Shown: positions 12,032 to 23,588, counted from the stretch's first letter. The stretch is DNA of 64,000 bases from Haliclona indistincta (GCA_964017065.1 OZ024791.1:284501-348500); one strand, 5' to 3'. The notes: a model not told the origin generated them from the letters alone. Made by a program: numbers and translations.

Positions 12032-12347
12032 GTAGATCAAACAAATTCTGTGCACTTTGAACACATTGTGTTGAAAGAACAATACGGTAATCAATTGTTG
12101 CCTATAGACAGCGTCTAGAATCAATGCTTCAGTGTCTGTAACTGTAGCTTATCTGCTTTTAATTATAGACAACGTTTTGATCTGAGGAATGTTATTGCGG
12201 TAATCTAATTGCTGCTATTGTAGCTTTGAACACTGTTAAATGCAGATTTTAGTAAACATTTTTAGCAAACTGCTAAAACTTGTTGTGACATCAAAGTCTG
12301 AATGAGGTGAGCGTTCGCACTGAAGCTATGTACAGAGTAGCTGTTGA
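12032..12347. other. Spacer between two minisatellites
   Basis: About 315 bp of AT-rich DNA. I see no gene or structured repeat. Confidence 0.5.
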
Positions 12348-12608
12348 GTTAGTCCTGCTAGAAATGCTGCTGTTGAGTTAGTCCTGCTAGAAATGCTGCT
12401 GTTGAGTTAGTCCTGCTAGAAATGCTGCTGTTGAGTTAGTCCTGCTAGAAATGCTGCTGTTGAGTTAGTCCTGCTAGAAATGCTGCTGTTGAGTTAGTCC
12501 TGCTAGAAATGCTGCTGTTGAGTTAGTCCTGCTAGAAATGCTGCTGTTGAGTTAGTCCTGCTAGAAATGCTGCTGTTGAGTTAATCCTGCTAGAAATGCT
12601 GCTGTTGC
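12348..12608. repeat. 29-bp minisatellite, about 9 copies
   Basis: Unit GCTGCTGTTGAGTTAGTCCT plus GCTAGAAAT. Copies are almost identical; the last has TTAATCC for TTAGTCC. Confidence 0.95.
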
Positions 12609-12904
12609 TAGAATTGCTCAAAAATTGTTGCAAGTTAATTCCATGTGATTTGATATCATTTTAATCGGTTTCCGAATGAATGGATTGTAAGGTAATTAAC
12701 CCTTTTGGTTACTTAATTATTTTGGCAAAAATTTGATTTGCTTAAACTGGTAGTTTGTCTTATAGTTCCTACAACATGCAGTACACTAGCTGTTCCTGAC
12801 TAGCAAGTTTTGTCCTGGCACGTCAAAATTTACAACCATGTAATAAAGTCCGAGTTGGTCACTCCACTTCAGAATTGAAGCTACTTAAACGAAAATCAGG
12901 CGTA

Positions 12905-12912
12905 TAAAAGGG
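12905..12912 (+). promoter_or_regulatory. TATA box
   Basis: TATAAAAG followed by a G-rich segment, on the plus strand. It lies about 125 bp upstream of the ATG of the small ORF at 13031 and is the best promoter-like signal in this interval. Confidence 0.35.
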
Positions 12913-13030
12913 GAGGAGCCAGTCCACAATTTGCAAATGGCGGCCACACAAAAATGACACGTGTGCCTGCGTGTACCCATGTACTGTCTCTGTATTGTCC
13001 TGTACACATTGTAGTGTATTACAAGTATGT

Positions 13031-13246
13031 ATGTTATCAGCACATAAGTGTGAACACGTGCATATTGTAAATAACGAGCACCATGGCGAACTTATCGAGA
13101 AAGCACGTAGCGTCTTCGATATCCATTTCACGAGCCAAGAAGAAAGAGAGGTCTTTCAGCATAGACTGAAGAATGTCCGTCAGCTGCTAACACCGCCTAA
13201 TAGTCAATCTCTCGACAACTACTCGCTTTTCAAAGACACTGTGTGA
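13031..13246 (+). CDS. Small unidentified ORF (71 aa), possible first exon
   Basis: ATG at 13031 downstream of a TATA box at 12905. The second half is charged and rich in Glu/Arg/Gln (for example SQEEREVFQHRLKNVRQLL), with a helical, coiled-coil-like look and ordinary codon use. I do not recognise the family. It may be the first coding exon of a transposon gene or host gene whose later exons I cannot place. The in-frame extension upstream begins with a GTG and is ignored. Confidence 0.25.
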   Translation: MLSAHKCEHVHIVNNEHHGELIEKARSVFDIHFTSQEEREVFQHRLKNVRQLLTPPNSQSLDNYSLFKDTV

Positions 13247-13559
13247 TATTGCTGAAGAATCAAGACTGTTGTTAGCCATACAGCACAAGCAGCAACGCCT
13301 GCACGCTTGTTTCGTTCTTCCGCGTTACTACAGCGTAATGTATACCAAGTTAACATTGTTTTACGCATGTGCGTAGTGTTAGTGGATGGCGGTGGCGCGA
13401 AAGCGGTTCACAACTTTGTAAGTTTGAAAATCGCCGCCATTTCTGTATTAGCGCTCATTTTACATCCGGCCTGGCCCTGCCCTTTTTATACACCTACTGA
13501 GCTCGCGGAACGTCCGCGTCGATTCCGTGATTCCCAATGTTTTTATCCGCCCGCTGTTC

Positions 13560-14216
13560 GTTTAAGGTGGTGGGATACCAGAATTAATGATATTCATGAC
13601 TTTCAGCAATCGTTTCCTACACGTTCTTCTCCTTCGGCTTCTATCAATAGTCTTCGACCATACCAAAAGTTTCAGCCACACAGCGTTAGCCATAGCAGAA
13701 AGACGAGCCCGCCCGGTGGCGACCAAGAACGAACGGTTGGGGAGATTTTTCTTAAGTTGTGTGAACCGTACGAAGCTAAAACTGCTCTAGCAAACTCTCA
13801 TGCCATTTGTGCAGAATCCGTTGCATGGATTTCGCCGAGCGATGCTCGTACGCTATTTTACAGCGGTGCTGCTTCAGCATACAGCTGTAATATCACGTAC
13901 GAGCATCGCTCGCCGAAATCCATGCAACGGATTCTGCACAGATGGCAGGAGAGTTTGCTGGAGCAGTTTTAGCTTCGTACGGTTCACACAACTTAAGAAA
14001 AATCTCCCCAACCGTTCGTTCTTGGTCGCCACTGGGCGAGCTCGTCTTTCCACTATGGCTAACGCTACGCGATTGAAACTTGGTATGGTCGAAGTCTATC
14101 GATAGACAAGCAAACTGCACTCCGCAAGTCAGTCTGTATAAATACCCATGGCTAGAAAATGAAGATACTGGCTAAAGTCATGAATATCATTAATTCTGGT
14201 AACCCGCCACTTTAAG
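13560..14216. mobile_element. Foldback element with roughly 290-bp inverted arms
   Basis: Left arm 13560-13852 and right arm 13896-14216 are near-perfect inverted copies. Outer ends are TTTAAGGTGG...ACCAGAATTAATGA and its mirror TCATTAATTCTGGT...CCACTTTAA. The central loop (13853-13895) is about 43 bp. The 221-, 101- and 67-codon ORFs here are produced by the arms and are not credited as genes. Confidence 0.85.
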
Positions 14217-14542
14217 TGCTGCGACCTTGTCATTTTCCAGCTAATGTTGGTCTTCATTTAGCCTGGTGACTGATACAAAATCTGGTGGTGTCAGCACAAT
14301 TTTGACCATAATTTTTCTATGCCAAAGCTGTGCCAAACTATGCATTTCCCGCACCCCGAAACTCTAAAAATGTCAAAAGTGGCGAGGAACTGCCCCTTCG
14401 AACCCCTGTGTTAATTGGAGACATCCCGTCCTGTACGTTTTAGTGGGGCCAAAAAACAATGTTTTTAAGGTAAGGTTGTCTTTTGAAAATGGACTTATGC
14501 AATACATTATCATGTGCAAGAATCTGCTCAATCTTCTGAGTT
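14217..14542. other. Intergenic, nothing recognised
   Basis: About 325 bp without recognisable coding or repeat structure. Confidence 0.5.
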
Positions 14543-14749
14543 ACCGTATAGTGGGAAATTTTCGCGGGAGAAAACTTTCGCGAATGTGCGAGATAGAGCA
14601 TTTCGCGAATAATATTTTCGCGAATCAGCGCTATTGCCCTATCTTTGTCAACAAAAACAAGACATTTGCGGATAATATTTTCGCCAATAGCCTGTCATTC
14701 ACGAAATTCGCGAAATTTTCTTCTGCAAGAATTTCCCGCTATACGGTAT
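14542..14749. mobile_element. Short MITE with TA-flanked inverted repeats
   Basis: Left end TACCGTATAGTGGGAAATTT and right end AAATTTCCCGCTATACGGTA-like sequence (GAATTTCCCGCTATACGGTA) form TIRs. The interior repeats TTTTCGCGAAT-like motifs. The TA at each end could be a TA target duplication of Tc1/mariner type. Confidence 0.65.
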
Positions 14750-15183
14750 AACTAGGAGTACTCATTTGCACAAAATTCCTTGTGCGAGCACTTCCCACGG
14801 AAGTCAGGGCACTACTCCGTGCCTGCTACAGTGGCCGCAGGCACACTGTAGCAGAGTAGATAACGTGTGTGGAAAATTTCTGAAGCAGCCACTCAATGTC
14901 GTCCACACAGTACACTTGACAGTCGTTCACATGATCCTCTAGTTGACTTGGCTATGTTATGATCTTCACGCAGCAGGCCAATTGGTAGATCCTTTGAATC
15001 CGCTACATGAGTGAAATACTATTCATCAAGAATGCACAATATATACCGGTGATAAATGAATTAAGTGAAGTGAAATGAGGAATAAGCTAGACTAGCCTAG
15101 GACACAAGGTTAACCATCAATAATGGGGCTTGGCAAGGCAAAACAAAAAAAATTAAAATTAAAACTAAGGAATATATAAAGGT
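14750..15183. other. Intergenic, nothing recognised
   Basis: About 430 bp with no recognisable gene. A run rich in A (about 15140-15180) precedes the retrotransposon remnant and could be its poly-A-like border or chance. Confidence 0.4.
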
Positions 15184-15914
15184 CTATTCTCTGTCCACAC
15201 CGTTGAGTCTCTGGCATTGAATATAATTATGGTACGAACAGGCAATGGATACCTTCCCCAATGTTGCAAGCATGAGCTTCACCCGGGCGGTGGAAAGTGC
15301 AGGCATGAGACCAGAGATGGCATTGGTGGCACCGGAGATGGCATTGGTGGCACCCAACGAGCCAATTTCAATGGTTGAATAGTTTACTTTGAAACCTTTA
15401 GCCTCTAAGTCTGAGATCAGTTGGATATGAGCCAGTTTATTTCTTTTCCTTGATCTCGCCTCGTCGAACCCTCTCTGAGTATTGGAGCATACTGTCAATT
15501 CTGAGATCTTAATCACATTGCCCTCACGCATGACGATGTCATGACGTGCAGAAGATACAGAAACATCCGATGGGAGAGTATAGACTGTGGATTGTCACTA
15601 GCACGGTACCCAGGTAAGTCAGCACACAAAGGTGTAGGTGGAGAAATCTCAGATTTTATCACTGACGCAATGGAGTTTAGTACAGAGTCGTGCCTCCATG
15701 TATAGCGACCTTGGTTGAGAGCTGTGGGGCAACCATTCAGGAAGTGAACTGAAGTCGCTTGGCTAGATCCAAATAACAGACAAGAAGGGTCTGAACGATA
15801 TTTCCAGTGTTTCAGGTACTTTACAGTCATCCCACAATCGTTGTATAGCAAGAAGTAGCATTTATGTTGTATTTCGTGCACAAGTAACAGCAGCCCATGG
15901 ACAGTTAATTGCAT
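15184..15914 (-). pseudogene. Remnant of a retroelement C-terminal coding region, frameshifted
   Basis: Two overlapping minus-strand frames carry consecutive parts of one protein. The first (15914-15513) has LNGCPTALNQGRYTWRHDSV, a motif I know from the region after the reverse transcriptase in many cnidarian and sponge retroelement ORFs. The second (15531-15184) begins KISELTVCSNTQRGFDEAR and continues with a charged helix and VNYSTIEIGSLG, typical of the segment that follows. The shift between frames near 15513-15531 and the lack of any upstream RT show a dead fragment. No terminal repeats are visible. A small in-frame 15-bp-scale duplication (ATNAISG twice) lies in the second part. Confidence 0.55.
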
Positions 15915-16134
15915 TCTAGTACATGTTAGCTGAGATTGCCACCAACACTGTCACAATTTATTTGCTTTGCACTAAGGTGCTCAGCAATGATTAGAAGTAC
16001 AATCGGCTGAGTACAATGTATCATTTTTCATTTGAACAAGTTAGCATGAAAACAATGTCTACTACAAAACTGACATGACATGACTAACTGACTGGGTGTG
16101 TGAGTAGTGTTTCATGAGTTCCTGAATGGTCCAA

Positions 16135-17904
16135 TCAGTATGGACATCTACATGTTTTGGGGTTTGGTTGACGTTTGTTTGGACAAACTCTCTGTCCTCG
16201 GAGGACCTTGAAGATGAACTTAAACTTCTGTGTAGCAGACTTCGAAACCGAGATCGAACGGGATCCAGACTTGGACCTAGAACCAGAATCAGACTTACTG
16301 AATGAACGAGAACCAGACTTAGATCTAGAACGAGATACTGATTTACTGAATGAGCGAGAGCCGGACTTGGACCTTGAACGAGATACTGATATTGATACTG
16401 ATTTACTGAATGAGCGAGAACCGGACTTGGATCTAGAATGAGATATTGATACTGATACTGATTTACTGATTGAGCGAGAGCCGGACTTGGATCGAGAAAC
16501 CGAATTAGAACGGGATTTAGATCTTGCAGGGAATGGGAACCAGCTTGCTGCACGAGCCTCACGCTCCTCTTCATTCTCTATTTCGTTCACTTCTGGTACT
16601 TCCTCGGCAACATCTCGACCATATCGTGGCTTGTATACAGGTACCTTAACTCGGACCACAACAGAGCGACAGACACACTTGCAATGCTTTTTATCAAAAT
16701 ATTGGTATTGGTTGCACTTTCTGATTCGGCAGGTACTGATGCACCTACACAGCTTGTGACTGAAGGCGTAGTATGGAGCACATTTCTGGACTTTCTTGCA
16801 CCGGCTAACACATCGGCAATACTGATGGCTGTAGACGTAGTATCGAGCACACTTTTGGACGTTCTTGCACCGGCTAACACATCGGCAATGCTGGTAGTTG
16901 TAGACGTAGTATGGAGCACACTTTCGGACGTTTTTGCACCGGCTAACACATCGGCAATGCTGGTGGCTGTAGACGTAGTATGGAGCACACTTTTTGATGT
17001 TCTTGCATTGGCTAACACATCGGCAATACCTGTAGCTGTAGACGTAGTATGGAGCACACTTTTGGACGTTCTTGCACTGGCTAACACATCGGCAATACTG
17101 GTGGCTGTAGACGTAGTATGGAGCACACTTTTGGACGTTCTTGCACCGGCTCTGACATCGGCAATACTGGTGGCTGTAGACGTAGTATGGAGCACACTTT
17201 TGGACGTTCTTGCACTGGCTAACACATCGGCAATACTGGTGGCTGTAGACATAGTATGGAGCACACTTTTGGACGTTCTTGCACCGGCTAAGACATCGGC
17301 AATACTGGTGGCTGTAGACGTAGTATGGAGCACACTTTTGGACGTTCTTGCACCGGCTCTGACATCGGCAATACTGGTGGCTGTAGACGTAGTATGGAGC
17401 ACACTTTTGGACGTTCTTGCACTGGCTAACACATCGGCAATACTGGTGGCTGTAGACATAGTATGGAGCACACTTTTGGACGTTCTTGCACTGGCTAACA
17501 CATCGGCAATACTGGTGGTTGTAGACGTAGTATGGAGCACACTTTTGGACGTTCTTGCACCGGCTAACACATCGGCAATGCTGGTAGTTGTAGTTGTAGT
17601 ATGGAGCACACTTTTGGACGTTCTTGCACCGACTGATGCACAGACATTTAGCCCAGTCCCAAGAGTGGGTAGCAGCACACCTATAGTAGTTTGGGCAACG
17701 ATCGACACATCTGCACCGCTTGAAGTCAAATTTCTGGTAGTATTGACATCGTCGCTGTGTACATTGCACTGGTGGGTACACATAGCCAGCACCTTCAGCA
17801 AACTAGAGAAATAGATCACATGACATGATACATTGTATTGAGAGAGTGTTACTCACCATGGCTAGGCAGCCAATGGCTACTAACAGCAACACAAGGTTCC
17901 TCAT
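16135..17904 (-). CDS. Secreted CXCXC-repeat precursor, family gene 3 (571 aa)
   Basis: Exon 1 is 17857-17904 (signal peptide MRNLVLLLVAIGCLAM). The intron is 17803-17856 (54 bp) and exon 2 is 16135-17802; the frame is continuous across the splice. After two distinct N-terminal modules come 13 tandem 23-residue units, typically CKNVQKCAPYYVYSHQYCRC with Tyr-rich interiors (spacing C-x5-C-x10-C-x-C-x3), then a final CKCVC module. RYGRD near residue 412 is a furin-type RXXR site, followed by an acidic spacer, a tail of Ser-Lys/Ser-Arg dipeptides (about 440-540) and the closing module CPNKRQPNPKTCRC. It is the complete twin of gene 1. Secretion is well supported; a structural or matrix role is inferred. 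Confidence 0.9.
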
Positions 17905-19738
17905 TCTTGTTCCTTAAACCACTACTACAGGTTGAGAAATGGTTCAGAGGATGGTTCCTCTGTGGTGGTGGCTGTTCCTTAAATAGTGCAAGCAGTGAAG
18001 TCTTACACTGCCCATTCACAGCTCAGCTTATTCTGTCTGCTGTTCAACAATGTCTTTTGTCATCAGTTCCGTACTATTTGTCTACAGTAATCTTTAGTAT
18101 ATCATGTGGGTCAATTCTTAAAGTAGGAAATGGTTAAAGTCTCAACAAAATTATAATTATCATGAGTTTGTTACATAATCATCATTCCTAACAGTAAGCG
18201 TGGTGAATATGTCAGTGCAGGGTATGCCCCACTACAGGCATCTCTTACCCAAACTAAATTTGCATTAAGCTGTTGAATAAGGGTCACACTATGTTTTGAC
18301 CTGCAAAATATGGATAATTATTGCACGTTGTCTCGGTAGACGCAGACTTAGCCATGGCTGTCATGGACGTGGCAAGCATCATTGCTTTGCGGTTACGTTC
18401 AGCCACATGTTTTTTTAAGGAAAAACACATAGCTGAAGCTGTGGATAGCAAGCTACACCAAACTCTGTGATTCTCATTTAAGTTACACTGTAGCTGACTT
18501 CAGAGAAGGAGAGCACCAAAACGAAACAAGAGTAACCCCGAAGGTATATCAATGCCAGATGTAGCACGAGCTACACTGAATGCAGAAGGGCAAGACTTTG
18601 TAGTTTCAGAATAATTATTTTGCCATGGGTTAAATGTGATGTGTCACCTTCTAAAATACATACGTTTGTTTTGAAATCAGCGAACATTTTGACATAGTGT
18701 GGCCCGGACCTAACTTATGACACTGTTTTGGTAAAAAGTAATGAAACTAAGCACTGTTTACACACACACACAAACTAAAAAGTGGTTAGCTGCTGCAGGC
18801 AACTTGTTGTTATGTCCTTAAGTTCAACTAGTCAGTCTCTTTCCATTAGAGCTAGACATGCTCTAGTGGACATACGCCAAGCATTGTCTTTTAATGAGTT
18901 TTCTGTGGTTTGGCTGATTTCTAGTGGTGGTATTACCACTGAAATGATGTGTTGACTGTGCTGTCAACAGAACCCATTACCACACTTCATGGTTGATCTC
19001 TATAGACACTAAAAGATTATTGTTCTCAATGAACAAATTGGGTTACCTTTGATTAATTATTTTTGGTGTTGAGTATTTGTCATCCATTCTTTGATGAAAA
19101 TTAAGCTTGTGAAATATTAATATACACTCAGCTAGCGACAAAAATAAATGAACTCACAGATGATAGACAAAATTTTCAGATCTATGCTATCCTCAACTGG
19201 ATTTCTTGTTAATTATGGGATTCCAATCACTTGGTTTTTCTTTGCTTATCATAGTTGTCTTCCCATACTGTACAGTAATAGTCTTATCATTTGTAATACT
19301 AGTGTGATGACAGTACTTCAAATTGTTTCTAGTGTACTACACTATTTCTACTCTGTGAACGCACAAGTAATAGTTAATGTATGGCTCCGCATTACTCTTC
19401 ACCTTCCGGTAGGGCTGCTGTCATGCGCCTTACCTAAATAGTTGGCAATGCGGGCACTACTGTCCTGCTGTGTGCCATGAGATTTATTCATGGTTGCCGC
19501 CAGACCCGCCCATGAGTGGTACAATACAGTTGTACCACTCTGAGCTCCCAGTGCATACATTTGCATTGGGATTTTGCTGTGTAACAATTCGTTTGTTACA
19601 GAAAGGTTGGAGTAGATAACAAGATGCTTTGTTTTAAGGTGTTCTTTTCTACACTAAGCGTTGCTATGTGGTATTCATTGTTATGTCCTTGACATTCAGT
19701 TCCAAACCCTAACACACGCTAAGAACAATTTTTCAGTT
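16551..19738. repeat. Segmental duplication, copy 2
   Basis: Counterpart of 1-4602, same orientation. It holds gene 3 and its upstream flank, one unit of the 38-bp repeat at about 19247-19290 and a shorter CA run near 18760. The left limit of homology cannot be set because copy 1 is cut by the window edge. Confidence 0.8.
17978..17985 (-). promoter_or_regulatory. TATA-like box of family gene 3
   Basis: TATTTAAG on the minus strand, 73 bp upstream of the ATG at 17904, same spacing as in gene 1. Confidence 0.5.
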
Positions 19739-20089
19739 CTTGTATGAATACAACTCAAGACATGACATCTTTTCTGTCTACACTTGCAGCTGTGTTACAT
19801 TGTCTCAATGTTGTATTGTCAGTAGAAGCATGGAAAATGACTAACAGATTGTGTTGATCTGTCAGTCAGTGACATCTTTTGACTTTTGAATTGCACAGTT
19901 TAGTACCAACTCGGATTTAGTAATTACTTATAATCATAATTTTGTAGCAATTGAGCTTGCATGCATGATTTTCAAGGTCAAGACTTTTCTTGAATGTTTA
20001 GTAAATGCAAGAGTGCACTGCTTTAGCTTGAAAACATTCATTGATCGCTCGTAAAAGGTCATACTGACTAATGACGTGATGACTGATAG
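17986..20089. other. Upstream flank of gene 3, no gene seen
   Basis: Duplicated flank to about 19738, then unique AT-rich DNA leading into the relic at 20090. The short ORFs (for example 19148-19441) have no recognisable content. Confidence 0.5.
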
Positions 20090-20337
20090 TGATTGTGGTC
20101 GGATTGGTATCTGCAGGTGTTGACGTTGGTTTGGGCAGATCCTTTTCCCTCGTAGCACCTTGTAGATGAACTTTGATTTCTTTGATACCAACGGAGAGAT
20201 AGATTTTGAGATAGAAATTGATACCGATATAATATGGAGGGCACCTTCGGATATTTTTCAACGAGTGAAACACTTGCAAGTCTTGTGGTTATAATGGTAA
20301 TATTATGACAATGCATTATTTATTTCACTTGCATTAA

Positions 20338-20434
20338 GCTCAGCTCCAGTAATGTGGTGAGGCATATCAGCTCCAGTAATGTGGTGAGGCATATCAGCTC
20401 CAGTAATGTGGTGAGGCATATCAGCTCCAGTAAT
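20338..20434. repeat. 27-bp micro-tandem inside the pseudogene
   Basis: About 3.5 copies of a 27-bp unit starting CAGCTCCAGTAATGTGGTGA. The unit corresponds to the HYWSW-containing N-terminal module of the family, so it is a decayed coding repeat. Confidence 0.8.
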
Positions 20435-20532
20435 CATATCAATAGTATTTGCATTCAATTTTTGGTACTGGAATAACGACATGTGCACTTCACTGGTGGG
20501 CCAGCAAAAACTAACAGAAAATCATATTGTTA

Positions 20533-21760
20533 CAAGAAAATAAAAAGATTTCTAACGAAATCAAAAGGATGTAGGGATAAAGAAATCTGTTACTGGTCCA
20601 CAATGTAAACCAACAAGGAGCAAGCATGGAATGGTAACACGATTGACTTGCTAACAGACCATAGATCCCTACATCAGTGGCTGTACATAACATTTTGACT
20701 ATACTATAATTATTTTGTCGCAAGCTAAATTCAATTCAATGCATGTCAGGTGTCAGCCAATAGCAACTAGCAGAATTGCTGTAGTCAGCCACTGATGTAG
20801 GGATCTATGGTCTGTTAGCAAGTCAATCGTGTTACCATTCCATGCTTGCTCCTTGTTGGTTTACATTGTGGACCAGTAACAGATTTCTTTATCCCTACAT
20901 CCTTTTGATTTCGTTAGAAATCTTTTTATTTTCTTGTTTGTGTCCTTTTTTCTTTTACAGTGAGTTTCAAATTTTTGGTGCAGTTCGAATTCGGCAAGAT
21001 AATGTATCTCTTTTTTGTTTCCATCATTGGTTTGGTTTGCTTTCTTAACAATTGCTTTTTAACTTGTAGCTCCTATAAATACTGAAACTAGCTCATCCAT
21101 TCATGCATGCTGAAGCCTGGATGCACAGCATACGAGCCCCGCCCACTCTGGTTTAGAATTTTCTGCATGGCTGTGATACTATCTGGCAAGCAGCAGAACG
21201 GTGATACTACACGACCTTACTCTGTGAGTTGTTCTTCGAAGACTCCAGACGCCAATATGCGCTCTCCATACGGTGATACTCTACAAGTGTGTTTGGTCAC
21301 GTGCGTATTACGTAATCACTATAATGGCGTCAAACACTTAGCTGACAACTGTTCGTGATCGTGAGCTCGTCAAATGTATATCGTCGTTTCGCTAAAAACT
21401 AAGTTCAAAAGGCACATGCCAGGAGAATTTCACGACTGTTCGTGGGTGTTTTGGTCTCGGCACTGCCCGCGTAAAGGCGCTAGGCGAGTGGAAGAAAGAA
21501 AGAAAGAAAGAAGAAGAAAACGAAGATGACGAAAGTCGATTTTCATCGTTTCCAGGTTCGTCACTTTAGTAACAATTTCGACCAATCTCCTTGCTACTGT
21601 AAGACGGGGCAACGCCAGAGAGCAGATCTAAGTGTCTTTGGATGTATACAATTCATCACCAGGCGAAATATCAGCGTTTGAACGCTAATACATTGTATGT
21701 AGCCGCCATCTTTTTTTCTCGTTCATCCCTACATAGGGAGGCACTACCGTGCCTCCCTAA
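20533..21760 (-). mobile_element. Non-autonomous Helitron-like element, copy A (1.23 kb)
   Basis: In coding-strand orientation the 5' end is TTAGGGAGGCACGGTAGTGC (21760 downward) and the 3' end is CTTTTTATTTTCTTG (at 20533). The 3' end is a giant hairpin: arms about 20533-20700 and 20785-20938 are inverted copies. It shares both ends with the 13.3 kb element at 40232-53570 but lacks its genes. Flanks read ...GTTA and TTTACC..., and the paralogous genes show GTTACTCACC without an insert. That supports precise insertion between A and T without target duplication. Confidence 0.8.
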
Positions 21761-21815
21761 TTTACCATGGCTGGGTAGCCTATGGCTACTAACAGCAATG
21801 ATCATTCTCGTACTA

Positions 21816-23588
21816 TGATTCAAGATGTATGATGGTAATTCAGCTGTGGTATAGCAGCCACGTAGTCTGACTGTTTGTCTGTGACTTTATTAGATATCTG
21901 TCATCTTAACTGTGATATGTATGTGCACTTGATTGTTGTGATTATCGGATATTTGCTAACTCATGATACAAATTATATCACAACATGGACACAACTACTG
22001 GTCATGGGTGCACTGGGGACACAACTACTGGTCATGGGTGCACTGGGGACTGGATAGAAACCATAGCAATGAAGCACCTAAGGTGCAAATGCCTCGGTGA
22101 CCACTATCCACCATTCCATAAACACAGCAACTGCAGATGCATGCATACAGGATTTCTGTAGAGCATTTGCTTTAGTTATGCAATCAGAAGCCAATCAGTG
22201 CTAACCACAATTCAACTGGGCGTGTCTACAGTGTTTAGCGCAGCAGTCATACCACGAGCGAGATAGCTTCCATAGCTTGCTTACACGATTTCTCTGGACC
22301 TGCGCTGACATCCTGTAGTAAAATTTGAACCTATCAGCTTCTAGGCAGTCAACTGTGGACAGCTTTGCCATTGGAGAAGTCCAGATCGCCAGCAACGGTA
22401 AACAAAGTAAGCAAATCACGCCATAACTCGAGAACGAAGCTTCGTGTACAAATTTCAAATGTTGAAAAGCGAGATAATATCGAGTTCTACTTGCATTGCT
22501 AGTTTCAGGGCTCGGTGTTCAGCGTGCACCGCAAAACTGAAGTAACAGACGGAAAAATAGCACCATAGGTGCTGATGCCTCGGTGGATTGACATTATATC
22601 CACAAACACAACTATCCACCATTCCAAAAACACAGCAACTGCAGATGCATGCATACAGGATTTCTGTACAATGCAGTGCTTTAGTTATGCAATCAGAAGC
22701 CAATCAGTGCTAACCACAATTCAACTGGGCGTGTCTACAGTGTACACGAGCGAGATAGCTTCCATAGCTTGCTTACACAATTTCTCTGGACCTGCGCTGC
22801 TATCCTGTAATAAAATTCTAACCTATAAGCTTCTAGGCAGTCAACTGTGGACAGCTTTGCCTTTGGAAGTAAGCAAATCACGCCATATTGATAACTCGAG
22901 AACGAAGCTTCGTATACAAGTTTCAAACGATGAAAATCGAGATATTATCGAATTATACCTGCATTGCAAGTTTCAGAGCTTACCGTTTTGCGTGCGTCGC
23001 AGAAATGGCGTAACAGACAGAATGACAGACAGCACGATTACCGTATGCCTCGTGGCTCCGCCCACCGAGGCATAATGACTGACTGACAAACAAACAAACG
23101 AACTACTGTATGCCTCGTGGCTCCGCCCACCGAGGCATAATGAATGAATCTACTGCTGTCAGCACAGCTATGCCTTCAAGAGATATTCAAAACATAGTCC
23201 CCAGCAGATTTCTTATCTGTGCTCTATTTTTGTGAGGCATCTACTACAGCTTTGTTCTATGGTGGTATATTTTCAAATCATTCATTGTTGTGTCTTATAT
23301 TAGGCTTGATACCAAACAAGTTGTGCTTACAGTGGAATGTGTGATACTATAGCAACATGTTGTCCAGGGTTAATTCTAGCTAGGATTAGGAAGCCAAATG
23401 GGTCAGTAGCTATTATACCCACACCATACCACTTGAATGCCTGTCCCAGTGGATAGAAGATGATTACTTGTTTATACACATGTAAAAACACCTACTTATC
23501 CTAATACCCAAATGGAGCACATCTGATTGGAACCTAAACCAAACAGATCTAGGAAAAACCAGATTTAGTGATCAGTTCAAAAACTACC
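21816..23588. other. Intergenic DNA with a roughly 500-bp tandem duplication
   Basis: About 22070-22460 and 22565-22960 are diverged tandem copies (shared AACACAGCAACTGCAGATGC and AACTGGGCGTGTCTACAGTG). A 30-bp unit (ACAACTACTGGTCATGGGTG...) is doubled at about 21990-22050. Palindromic ends ATGCCTCGTGGCTCCGCCCA-CCGAGGCAT occur at 23046-23075 and 23107-23137. ORFs here have no recognisable domains. This looks like nested remnants of a non-autonomous transposon. Confidence 0.5.
23046..23137. repeat. Doubled palindromic transposon end
   Basis: Two copies of a palindrome, TATGCCTCGTGGCTCCGCCC followed by ACCGAGGCATAATGA, separated by about 30 bp that includes an ACAAACAAACAAACGAA run. It resembles a duplicated MITE terminus; related GCCTCGGTG motifs occur at 22090 and 22580. 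Confidence 0.6.

Larger units (their letters stand above)
20090..21815 (-). pseudogene. Broken CXCXC-family gene split by a transposable element
   Basis: Reading the minus strand from the right, 21768-21812 matches the signal-peptide exon and splice donor of genes 1-3 (AGCCATAGGCTACCCAGCCATGG), with base changes and a missing segment after the ATG. The element 20533-21760 sits where the intron begins. Then 20339-20433 shows degenerate tandem copies of the CPPTHYWSWA-type module. About 20225-20290 holds a KTCKC module with a one-base loss and a premature stop, then CPPYY. About 20110-20220 has a Ser-Ile/Ser-Lys tail leading to FIYKVLRGKRICPNQRQ, where the closing C-x-C module is shifted out of frame. 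Several frameshifts make it non-functional. Confidence 0.75.

Noticed and set aside
13307..13972. 221-codon ORF
   Set aside because: Spans into the foldback element arms and loop, where the mirror sequence is equally open.
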